Shown here: positions 1 to 5,921 of the stretch, piece by piece
How the letters are laid out: each line of letters starts with the position of its first letter
How positions within the stretch are numbered: position 1 is the first letter of the stretch
Assembly (NCBI GenBank): GCA_030633185.1
Contig: DAOVTG010000159.1
Span: 1-5,929, forward strand
Source of the DNA: Deltaproteobacteria bacterium
GTDB lineage: Bacteria; Desulfobacterota; Anaeroferrophillalia; Anaeroferrophillales; Tharpellaceae
DNA length: 5,929 bases
Direction: 5' to 3'
Notes under the pieces: generated by a model
What the model was told of the DNA's origin: nothing
What the model saw: only the letters and a program-made list of their open reading frames with translations
Databases searched by the model: none
Program-made: the position numbers and the translations under genes

Positions 1-138
1 AAAAGTCACGGGATGGCTAAGTAAAAATTTCGATATACAAGATGTTGTGGTTTTTCAGGCGCGAGACCATACATGTAGTATGTCGAGTGCCTGAAAAACC
101 ACAACAGCGCAGTAGATCGGACTTTTTACGACGCCATC
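1..138 (+). repeat. Structured palindromic repeat, copy 1 (MITE/REP-like)
   Basis: This is a non-coding repeat with imperfect terminal inverted repeats at 12-34 and 116-138 (18 of 23 positions match; the ends begin GATGGC and share GTAAAAA and CGAT). Inside is a perfect 17-bp inverted repeat, GTTGTGGTTTTTCAGGC at 44-60 against 89-105. Its 28-nt apical region (61-88) contains a small hairpin, CATAC-ATGTA-GTATG (68-82). Positions 13-138 align without gaps to the reverse complement of 5598-5723, with about 14 differences in 126. Homology continues outward through AAGTCACGG (3-11), so the unit may start before the window. The right end overlaps the last four codons of pepN and supplies its TAA. 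No transposase is encoded nearby, so if it is mobile it would need help in trans. It could also act as a transcript-end structure. The repeat itself is certain; its class and function are not. Confidence 0.85.
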
Positions 139-2831
139 AGACTTTTGTCAATGATTTCTCTTAAGTCGCGGGAACATTGCGGCCTGGTTTCCAGTTCTTC
201 GAGCTCCTTACGCATCAAACTACCGTAGGGCGAAGCAAAACGACGCCAGCGGCTGAATGAACCGGTCAGGCGGGCGGCGACCATGGGGTTGGTTTTGTCG
301 AGAGAGGCAATCTCTCGGCCTAAAAGCCGGTAGCCGAAACCGTCTATTTGATGAAAGGCGGATTGATTGGCTACGGCAAATGTGCCGAGCAGAGCTCGAA
401 CCCGGTTTGGATTGTTGCGTCTAAAGTCGGGGTGGTGAGTCAGCTCTTCGACGCGCTGCGCCGTGTCGGCGTGGCGGGCCGTGGCCTGGAGGGCGAACCA
501 GCGATCACGCAGGAGAGGGTCATTTTCGCCGCGCCGGTAGAAATCGCCAAGTTCGGGCAGTTCCGTAGTTGGGTTGATTTCGATTAATCCGGAGAGTGCG
601 GCCAGTCGGTCGGTCAGATTGTCGGTGTTCAAATATTGTTGCCGGCAAAGTTCAAGGGCCGGGCCTTCAGAACCGAGAGCGACAAGGTAATCAAGGGCGA
701 TGTTTTTCAGGCGGCGCTGAGCCATCTCAGCTGGAATTGGCTGATATGGAGCGGAAGCATGATACTGATTGTAGAGCACTTCAAGCTCAGTTTGACAGCT
801 TTGGGCGAGAGCTTTTTTCAGGGTTTGTCGGGCTTGAAAAATTGCCTGTGGGTCAATTTCGTTGGTTTGTTCACCGATATAAATTTCACCGGGCAAGATT
901 AAGAGCTCTGCGGCTCCGTCAGCCTCGGCGGCAGACCACTTTTTGCTGACAAGGGAGGTGAAGGTTTTAGTGAAAGTTTGGTCGAAGATTTCAGGTGAAA
1001 GTTCATCAGTTTCACCTTTTTTAATTTTTCCCCTATTTTTTGCGGGCTTTAAAATCTTCATCAGCTTGAAAATCTCGCTTAAGGCCAGTTTCTGGCCCGC
1101 TTCCCAACGGCTGAAAGGATCACGGTCGTTGGTCAAAAGAAAAGCTAACTCCTCATTATCGTAGTTGCAGGTCACCTGAACCGGGGCGGAAAAGCCGCGC
1201 AGGAGAGAAACCACCGGCTTACGGTCGCAGTCTTGAAAGCGAAACTCCTCTTTTTTCTGTTTGATCTCAAGAATCCGGCTACCGGCCGGGCTCTGACTCG
1301 GTTCGTCGGCTAATCTTAACCCCAGCTCGCGGCCTTCGGGATCGAGCAAGGCGATTGCCAGCGGTAGATGCAGGGGGAGTTTTTCGGTCTGCCCCGGAGT
1401 CGGCGGGCAATCTTGAACAACTTCTAAAATAAATTCATTGGTTTGCGCAGACCAGGTTTGGGTGATCGTCAGGTTCGGCGTCCCGGCTTGGTCGTACCAA
1501 CGGCGAAATTGTTCAAGATCACAATCTCCAGCATCGGTCATGGCACTAAGCAGATCTTCAATAGTTACGGCCTCGCCGTCATGGCGTTTAAAATAGATCT
1601 GCATCCCTTTTTTGAACCTTTTTTTGCCCAGCAGGGTCTGCAGCATGCGGATAATTTCAGCCCCTTTTTCGTAAACCGTGCAAGTGTAGAAGTTGTTGAT
1701 CTCGACATACTCTTTGGGTTGAACCGGATGAGCTAGAGGCCCCGCATCTTCGGGAAACTGAAAATTGCGCAAGCGGCGGACTTCGCGAATTCGCCGGCCG
1801 CCGCCGGGATAGGCTTGAGCTCCGTATTCCTGGTCGCGAAAAACGGTCAGACCCTCTTTCAGGCTTAACTGAAACCAATCCCGGCAGGTGATCCGGTTAC
1901 CGGTCCAATTGTGCAGGTATTCATGGGCAATCACCCCTTCAATGGCTTCGTAATCGCTGTCGGTAGCACTTTCGGGCTGAGCCAAAACGTACTTTGAATT
2001 GAAAATATTAAGGCCCTTGTTCTCCATTGCCCCGAAATTAAAGTCATCAACCGCTACCACCTGATAGAGGTCGAGGTCATATTCGCGACCATATTCCTTT
2101 TCATCCCAGGGCATCGATTTTTTCAGGGCAGAAATGGCATGGGCGCACTTGTCGCGGTTCTGATTTTCAACATGAAAGTGAATCGCGACTTTGCGCCCGG
2201 GAGCCGTAATAAAGCAATCTTTTAAGGTCGTCAATTGGCCCGCGACCAAGGCAAAAAGGTAGGCCGGTTTCTTGAAGGGATCCTGCCAGACGGCAAAATG
2301 ACGATCGTCGGCTAGGGTTCCTTGATCAATCAAATTACCATTACTTAAAAGAACGGGAAACTCTTTTTGCGAGGCTTCAATCGTGGTTGTAAAACAGGTC
2401 AGGATGTCGGGCCGATCAGGAAAATAGGTGATGCGGCTGAAACCATGTGCTTCACATTGGGTACAAAACATCGACCCGGAGGCGTAGAGGCCCTCCAGAC
2501 TGGTATTGCTTTTGGGATTGAGCGCGGTAACGATCTCAAGCGTGAATTCAGCCGGAGGGTTTTCGATAACCAAGCTCTCTTGGTCAACGCGATATTGATC
2601 GGAAGTCAAAAGCTTGTCGTCAAGGATCACCTTGATTAATTCCAGCTGACGGCCATCTATTTGTAAAGGTTGTTCAGTCGAGGTCTCAGTGGCTCGTTTC
2701 AGCCGCATCGTATTGGTAACCAGTGTCCGTTCAGGTTGCAAAGAGAAGTGAAGCTTAATCGATTCCACTAGGAACGCCGGTGGCTGGTAATCTTTAAGAT
2801 AGATTGTTTCAGGTGGTGAGTTATTAGTCAT
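126..2831 (-). CDS. pepN: Aminopeptidase N (alanyl aminopeptidase, M1 family)
   Basis: This is a cytosolic zinc aminopeptidase that removes N-terminal residues from peptides in late protein turnover. The 901-residue product carries every M1 hallmark: the substrate-anchoring Q125/E127 segment (QCEAHGF), the exopeptidase motif GAMEN at 267-271, and the zinc site HEYLH at 303-307 with E326 as third ligand. E304 is the general base and Y387 the transition-state tyrosine. All lie a constant six residues after the E. coli PepN positions as I recall them. Inferred domains are an N-terminal beta domain (to about 200), a thermolysin-like catalytic domain (to about 450), an Ig-like domain (to about 555) and a helical C-terminal domain. 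No signal peptide is visible. A Lys-rich segment around 592-612 looks like an insertion relative to E. coli, whose protein is about 870 residues. The start is preceded by a weak AGGT, and gloB ends 28 bp upstream, so co-transcription is likely. The last residues (LMAS) and the stop lie inside a repeat. Confidence 0.96.
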   Translation of the reverse strand: MTNNSPPETIYLKDYQPPAFLVESIKLHFSLQPERTLVTNTMRLKRATETSTEQPLQIDGRQLELIKVILDDKLLTSDQYRVDQESLVIENPPAEFTLEIVTALNPKSNTSLEGLYASGSMFCTQCEAHGFSRITYFPDRPDILTCFTTTIEASQKEFPVLLSNGNLIDQGTLADDRHFAVWQDPFKKPAYLFALVAGQLTTLKDCFITAPGRKVAIHFHVENQNRDKCAHAISALKKSMPWDEKEYGREYDLDLYQVVAVDDFNFGAMENKGLNIFNSKYVLAQPESATDSDYEAIEGVIAHEYLHNWTGNRITCRDWFQLSLKEGLTVFRDQEYGAQAYPGGGRRIREVRRLRNFQFPEDAGPLAHPVQPKEYVEINNFYTCTVYEKGAEIIRMLQTLLGKKRFKKGMQIYFKRHDGEAVTIEDLLSAMTDAGDCDLEQFRRWYDQAGTPNLTITQTWSAQTNEFILEVVQDCPPTPGQTEKLPLHLPLAIALLDPEGRELGLRLADEPSQSPAGSRILEIKQKKEEFRFQDCDRKPVVSLLRGFSAPVQVTCNYDNEELAFLLTNDRDPFSRWEAGQKLALSEIFKLMKILKPAKNRGKIKKGETDELSPEIFDQTFTKTFTSLVSKKWSAAEADGAAELLILPGEIYIGEQTNEIDPQAIFQARQTLKKALAQSCQTELEVLYNQYHASAPYQPIPAEMAQRRLKNIALDYLVALGSEGPALELCRQQYLNTDNLTDRLAALSGLIEINPTTELPELGDFYRRGENDPLLRDRWFALQATARHADTAQRVEELTHHPDFRRNNPNRVRALLGTFAVANQSAFHQIDGFGYRLLGREIASLDKTNPMVAARLTGSFSRWRRFASPYGSLMRKELEELETRPQCSRDLREIIDKSLMAS

Positions 2832-2859
2832 GGTTGTTACCTGATGGTGTTTGTTGTTT

Positions 2860-3636
2860 TCATGAAGGTTGCGGCGTTTCCCGATAGTAGATCCGGTAAA
2901 GCGCGATTAAGGTGTCGAGTTCGTTTGAGGTTTTTAACTGTTGTTGCAGAGTGATATCATCAAGTCTGAGAAAGGGGTTGCTCGCTAGTTCAAGGGCCAG
3001 CGTGGCGGGTACCAGAGGGTTGCCATCTGCCTGTGTCAGGCGGGCTTTTTGCAGACGTTTGCTAATCGTTGGGTTAGCCGGGTCGGCCTGATGAGCATGC
3101 TCCAGATTCTCCACCGTATACTCATGGCCACAATAGATATTGGTGTTTGCCGGCAGGGTTTTGAGCCGCTTTAGATTATTGTGCATTTCGGTTGCCGTAC
3201 CTTCAAAAAACTTGCCGCAACCGGCGGTAAAGAGGGTGTCGCCGGTAAAGAGGGAATTTTCAACGAGAAAGGCAACGTGGCCGCGGGTGTGACAGGGCAG
3301 GTGCAAAACTTGGATCGAAGTCGGGCTAAAATCAATGGTCTCACCCTTTTGCAACCGCCGGTCGGCGGTTACCGCCAGGCGGGCGGCATCATCTTTATGG
3401 ATGATAACTTCAGCCTCAGGACAGTATTTTTTGAGTTCACCAACCCCGCCGCTGTGGTCGTAATGATGGTGGGTCAGGAGAATATGGGTAAGGCTGAGGT
3501 TTTCTGTGGCCAAAGCTTTAAGAACCGGCTTAGCGTTGCCCGGATCAATAACTGCAGTCTGCCTGGTCGAATCGTTGACCAAAAGGTAGGCGTAATTATC
3601 TTGCAAGGTTTTGAGCTGGATGATTTTTGTCGACAT
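2860..3636 (-). CDS. gloB: Hydroxyacylglutathione hydrolase (glyoxalase II)
   Basis: This enzyme hydrolyses S-D-lactoylglutathione to D-lactate and glutathione, the second step of methylglyoxal detoxification in the cytosol. The 258-residue product is a metallo-beta-lactamase-fold protein of normal family length (about 250-260). The binuclear metal site is complete: H56, H58, D60 and H61 in THHHYDH, H116 in CHTRGH, bridging D133 in FTGDTLF, and H171 in YCGHEY. The glyoxalase II signature GCGKFFEG follows at 139-146, and a C-terminal helical domain (PATLALELASNPFLR) supplies substrate contacts. These features separate it from generic MBL hydrolases. The N-terminus (IIQLKTLQDNYAYLL) is typical, and no other ATG lies between this start and an in-frame stop upstream. 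The only Shine-Dalgarno-like match, AAGGA, is 13 nt upstream, rather far. It is the first gene of a probable gloB-pepN unit. No glyoxalase I gene lies in the window. Confidence 0.95.
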   Translation of the reverse strand: MSTKIIQLKTLQDNYAYLLVNDSTRQTAVIDPGNAKPVLKALATENLSLTHILLTHHHYDHSGGVGELKKYCPEAEVIIHKDDAARLAVTADRRLQKGETIDFSPTSIQVLHLPCHTRGHVAFLVENSLFTGDTLFTAGCGKFFEGTATEMHNNLKRLKTLPANTNIYCGHEYTVENLEHAHQADPANPTISKRLQKARLTQADGNPLVPATLALELASNPFLRLDDITLQQQLKTSNELDTLIALYRIYYRETPQPS

Positions 3637-3870
3637 TTTGTTTGCGGAGTCCTTTTCTTGAGGTCTTCAGGCATCTGATTATTTTAGAGTGAGTCCTTAG
3701 CGTATTTTATCCGTTTGCTGACGGACTTGAAACGGCATTTGCAGTAGCATCATATTTCAGGGGTCGTCAATATAATTCCTACTTCTCGATCTTTAGTGGA
3801 GCTCTGAGAGATTAAGATCGAATGCCAGGTGCTGCAAAAGGGCGGGTTGGCGGTAGTGGTCAGGATCTTG
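3637..3870. other. Gene-free spacer upstream of gloB
   Basis: I see no convincing gene here; the reading frame that crosses it on the minus strand runs into tRNA-Leu and is not real. The stretch must hold the gloB promoter. Candidate boxes on the minus strand are weak: a TAAAAT whose spacing-correct -35 is only TTTCAA, and a TTGACG (3770-3765) with no good -10 at the right distance. An 8-bp inverted repeat, TCGATCTT/AAGATCGA (3786-3793 and 3814-3821), is present but has no adjacent T-run. Confidence 0.5.
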
Positions 3871-3914
3871 AAAAAGAAAAAAGGGTTTGGAGTTATTAAA
3901 ACTCCAAACCCTTT
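3871..3914 (-). terminator. Rho-independent terminator of tRNA-Leu
   Basis: A perfect 15-bp stem pairs 3880-3894 with 3900-3914 around a 5-nt loop. Read on the minus strand, it begins 7 nt past the tRNA CCA end and is followed by a T-rich tract (complement of AAAAAGAAA at 3871-3879). The geometry is textbook for ending the tRNA-Leu transcript before gloB. On the plus strand the stem is followed by AAATTT, so activity in that direction should be weaker. Confidence 0.93.
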
Positions 3915-3921
3915 AAATTTA

Positions 3922-4008
3922 TGGTGCCGAAGAGAGGACTCGAACCTCCACAGATATACATCCACTAGACCCTGAACCTAGCGCGTCTACCAGTTCCGCC
4001 ACTTCGGC
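3922..4008 (-). tRNA. tRNA-Leu (anticodon CAG)
   Basis: This 87-nt class II tRNA folds completely. The acceptor GCCGAAG pairs with CTTCGGC, followed by discriminator A and an encoded CCA. The anticodon arm is CTAGG/TCTAG with loop TTCAGGG. The anticodon CAG (complement of 3972-3974) reads CUG leucine codons. A long variable arm with a GGAT/ATCT stem is typical of tRNA-Leu, and the T arm is GGAGG-TTCGAGT-CCTCT. It is transcribed away from cysS, and a strong terminator follows 7 nt downstream, so it is a single-gene transcript. Confidence 0.97.
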
Positions 4009-4075
4009 AAAGTGATATTTGTCTCGGTCTCTCTTTTCTTGCAAAGGCCCGATTTGACGGATCGACCGAAAAGAG

Positions 4076-4105
4076 TTGACACTTCTAGACTAAAAAAAAT
4101 ATAAT
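4076..4105 (+). promoter_or_regulatory. Sigma70-type promoter of cysS
   Basis: Both boxes match the consensus exactly: TTGACA at 4076-4081 and TATAAT at 4100-4105, with an 18-bp spacer that ends in an A-tract. Transcription would start near 4112, giving a leader of about 54 nt before the GTG start of cysS. The leader has no obvious riboswitch or attenuator fold. Confidence 0.85.
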
Positions 4106-4110
4106 GTCAA
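4082..4110 (-). promoter_or_regulatory. Possible overlapping divergent promoter of tRNA-Leu
   Basis: On the minus strand a perfect TTGACA (4110-4105) is followed after 17 bp by TAGAAG (4087-4082), a 4-of-6 match to TATAAT. The start would fall near 4075, giving a leader of about 67 nt before the tRNA. I see no better candidate on this strand between 4009 and 4165. It lies within the cysS promoter, so both probably cannot be occupied at once. The -10 is imperfect and the call is tentative. Confidence 0.4.
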
Positions 4111-4152
4111 GATGGGAAAATAAAAAAGAGCGTTTTGACCAGTTTTAAAAAA

Positions 4153-4168
4153 GAGAGGATGACTTGTG
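4153..4168 (+). promoter_or_regulatory. Ribosome binding site fixing the GTG start of cysS
   Basis: GAGAGGA (4153-4159) is a strong Shine-Dalgarno match placed 6 nt before GTG at 4166. This spacing and the conserved N-terminus it produces (MQIYNSLNR) decide the non-ATG start. The nearby ATG at 4159 is in another frame. Confidence 0.8.
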
Positions 4169-5599
4169 CAGATATATAATTCGTTGAACCGTCGTAAAGA
4201 GGAGTTTATTCCCTTAGAACCTGGCAAGATCGGTATCTACTCCTGTGGGGTGACAGTTTATGATCTCTGTCATATCGGCCATGCTCGTTCGTTGGTGGTC
4301 TTTGATGTGATCTACCGCTACCTTCAATATCGCGGCTACGATGTTACTTTTGTTCGCAACTTCACTGATATTGACGATAAGATTATCAAACGTTCGAATG
4401 AGCGGGGTATCACTTGGAAGGCCTTGGCCGAACAGTATATTGAAGAGTTCTATGTCGATATGGATCGGTTGGGTTTGCTTAAGCCAACCTACGAACCGCG
4501 GGCTACGGATCATATTGAGGAGATTATCAACCTCGTGCGGCAGCTTGAAGAGAAAGGGTTGGCCTACGAGATTGACGGGGACGTCTATTACCGTCTACAG
4601 AGTTTTAAAGGTTATGGTAAGCTTTCCGGAAAAAACATTGACGACCTCCTCTCCGGAGCCCGGGTTGAAGTTGATGACCGCAAGGAGTCGCCGCTCGATT
4701 TTGCTTTATGGAAACGCAGTAAAGTCGGTGAACCGAGTTGGTTCAGCCCCTGGGGTGAGGGGCGTCCCGGCTGGCATATCGAGTGTTCGGCCATGAGCCA
4801 GAAATTTCTCGGTGACACTTTCGATATTCACGGTGGCGGTAAGGATTTGATCTTTCCCCATCATGAGAATGAGATTGCCCAGTCGGAAGGGGCCAGCGGA
4901 AAGCCTTTAGCCCATTACTGGGTGCATAATGGTTTTGTCAATATCGATCAGGAGAAGATGTCAAAATCTTTGGGTAATTTTTTGACCATTCGCGAGTTGC
5001 TTGAGGATTGCCATCCGGAAATTTTGCGGTTTTTCGTGGTTGCCAACCACTATCGTTCGCCGATCGATTTTTCTCAGGAGAATGTGGCGGTGGCTGCGGC
5101 TGGCCTGGAGCGACTCTATCAGTCTTTGGATCGACTTGATGAAGAAACGGCAGGCCTTGTGGCGGCGGAGTCGTGTTCTTTAGACGACAGGATCAAAGCC
5201 TGGCGTCAGGATTTTATTGACGCTATGGATGATGATTTTAACAGTGCAGCGGCGGTTGCAGTTCTTTTTGAGGTCAGTAAAGAGATCAACCGCTGGCTCG
5301 ATGAGGAGAAGGCGGCCGACATACCGCAGGTGGCTGTTCGGGTGGCCGGGTTTTTGCGCGAAATTGGTGGTCCCTTGGGCTTGCTTCAGGAGAAACCGCG
5401 TGATTTTCTCCAGAGAACAACCGGAAAAGTTGGGGAGCAACTGGAGGCCGCTGAGATCGAAAGCCTGATTGCCGCCCGCAGCGCCGCCCGCAAAGAGCGT
5501 AACTGGGCCGAGGCCGATCGGGTTCGTGACCTTCTCGATGAAAAGGGGATAGTTTTAAAGGATTCAGCTGATGGTACCAAATGGCAGCGCAAAAGGTGA
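4166..5599 (+). CDS. cysS: Cysteinyl-tRNA synthetase
   Basis: This cytosolic class Ia synthetase charges tRNA-Cys with cysteine using ATP. The 477-residue product matches the usual bacterial length (E. coli 461). Visible signatures are HIGH at 36-39, KMSKS at 264-268, and the catalytic zinc ligands C27, C207 (HIECSAMS), H232 and E236 (FPHHENE), which select cysteine without editing. The Rossmann-fold catalytic core occupies about 20-300. A helical DALR-type domain and anticodon-binding region follow (DDDFNSAAAVAVLFE around 351-366; ERNWAEADRVRDLLDEKGI near the C-terminus). The GTG start is supported by a strong ribosome binding site. A consensus promoter lies upstream, divergent from tRNA-Leu. 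The TGA stop overlaps the first two bases of repeat copy 2, so the repeat sits immediately at the 3' end. No frameshift or missing catalytic residue was seen. Confidence 0.98.
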   Translation: MQIYNSLNRRKEEFIPLEPGKIGIYSCGVTVYDLCHIGHARSLVVFDVIYRYLQYRGYDVTFVRNFTDIDDKIIKRSNERGITWKALAEQYIEEFYVDMDRLGLLKPTYEPRATDHIEEIINLVRQLEEKGLAYEIDGDVYYRLQSFKGYGKLSGKNIDDLLSGARVEVDDRKESPLDFALWKRSKVGEPSWFSPWGEGRPGWHIECSAMSQKFLGDTFDIHGGGKDLIFPHHENEIAQSEGASGKPLAHYWVHNGFVNIDQEKMSKSLGNFLTIRELLEDCHPEILRFFVVANHYRSPIDFSQENVAVAAAGLERLYQSLDRLDEETAGLVAAESCSLDDRIKAWRQDFIDAMDDDFNSAAAVAVLFEVSKEINRWLDEEKAADIPQVAVRVAGFLREIGGPLGLLQEKPRDFLQRTTGKVGEQLEAAEIESLIAARSAARKERNWAEADRVRDLLDEKGIVLKDSADGTKWQRKR

Positions 5600-5736
5600 T
5601 GGCTAAGTAAAAATTCCGATATCCTGCGCTGTTGTAGTTTCCCAGACACTCGACATACTACATGTATGGTCTCGCGCCTGGAAAACTATAACATCTTGTC
5701 TATCGAAATTTTTACTTAGCCATACCGTGACTTCTT
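5598..5736 (-). repeat. Structured palindromic repeat, copy 2 (MITE/REP-like)
   Basis: This is the second copy of the repeat at 1-138, in opposite orientation in the window. Its terminal inverted repeats are nearly perfect: GATGGCTAAGTAAAAATT at 5598-5615 against the complement of the segment ending at 5723. The inner stem (5631-5647 against 5676-5692) keeps 14 Watson-Crick pairs of 17, plus wobble-type pairs. The apical segment is identical to copy 1, including CATAC-ATGTA-GTATG on the minus strand. Homology with copy 1 continues past the terminal repeat as CCGTGACTT (5725-5733). Relative to the gene just upstream (cysS) it has the same orientation as copy 1 has relative to pepN, and it starts on the cysS stop codon. 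It could serve as a 3'-end structure, though no canonical T-run follows the inner stem. Confidence 0.87.
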
Positions 5737-5758
5737 TTTATGAGTTAACTAGGGGTGG

Positions 5759-5775
5759 TAGCGTCGTAAAAAGTC
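5759..5775 (-). repeat. Detached repeat-end fragment
   Basis: GCGTCGTAAAAAGTC (5761-5775) is identical to the complement of GACTTTTTACGACGC (120-134), the right end of repeat copy 1. It lies 23 bp beyond copy 2, faces the other way, and lacks the inner stem. It looks like a remnant of another copy or an outer half-site. It ends exactly where the TTGACA box before tRNA-Val begins. Confidence 0.65.
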
Positions 5776-5804
5776 TTGACATTGGCGGGTAAAATTGTTA
5801 ACTA
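5776..5804 (+). promoter_or_regulatory. Probable promoter of tRNA-Val
   Basis: A perfect TTGACA (5776-5781) is followed after 16-17 bp by a poor -10, TTAACT or TAACTA (5798-5804). A C-rich stretch (CCTCTCCCGCC) lies just downstream, resembling the GC-rich discriminators of stable-RNA promoters. The start would be near 5811, about 36 nt before the tRNA. An A-tract from the repeat fragment lies directly upstream of the -35. The weak -10 limits confidence. Confidence 0.45.
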
Positions 5805-5846
5805 CCTCTCCCGCCGCTGTAAATCGGCAAAAGCACCAGTAATTGT

Positions 5847-5921
5847 AGGCGCATAGCTCAGGGGGAGAGCGCTACCTTGACACGGTAGAAGTCGGCGGTT
5901 CAAATCCGCCTGTGCCTACCA
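5847..5921 (+). tRNA. tRNA-Val (anticodon GAC)
   Basis: This 75-nt tRNA folds completely. The acceptor AGGCGCA pairs with TGTGCCT (one G-U pair), followed by discriminator A and an encoded CCA (5919-5921). The D stem is GCTC/GAGC. The anticodon stem is CTACC/GGTAG, with loop TTGACAC and anticodon GAC at 5879-5881, which reads GUC and GUU valine codons. The T arm is GGCGG-TTCAAAT-CCGCC. Only 8 nt follow in the window, so a terminator or further tRNA genes cannot be judged. Confidence 0.97.

Noticed and set aside
348..1736. Several open frames of 70-117 codons on the plus strand within pepN
   Set aside because: They lie antisense to a complete, motif-rich PepN gene, show no recognisable family or good ribosome binding sites, and are expected by chance in this base composition.
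3181..3678. A 165-codon plus-strand frame opposite gloB
   Set aside because: The minus-strand gloB has all metal ligands and full family length; the plus-strand product is an antisense shadow.
3786..3821. Hairpin TCGATCTT/AAGATCGA as a terminator or operator
   Set aside because: The stem is only 8 bp with a 20-nt loop and has no T-run on either strand; nothing ties it to gloB regulation.
3750..3965. A 71-codon minus-strand frame
   Set aside because: It starts inside tRNA-Leu and runs through the tRNA terminator, and its product is low-complexity.
4031..4075. Inverted repeat CTCTTTTC/GAAAAGAG beside the cysS -35
   Set aside because: Eight bases with a 29-nt gap is weak, and the neighbourhood is rich in such simple sequence.
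4112..4123. Mini-frame ATG GGA AAA TAA in the cysS leader
   Set aside because: It starts at the predicted transcription start, has no ribosome binding site, and has no cysteine codons that would suggest attenuation.
1..5736. Composite transposon bounded by the two repeats
   Set aside because: No transposase or integrase is present, the cargo is core housekeeping genes, and the repeats are far too small to be insertion sequences.
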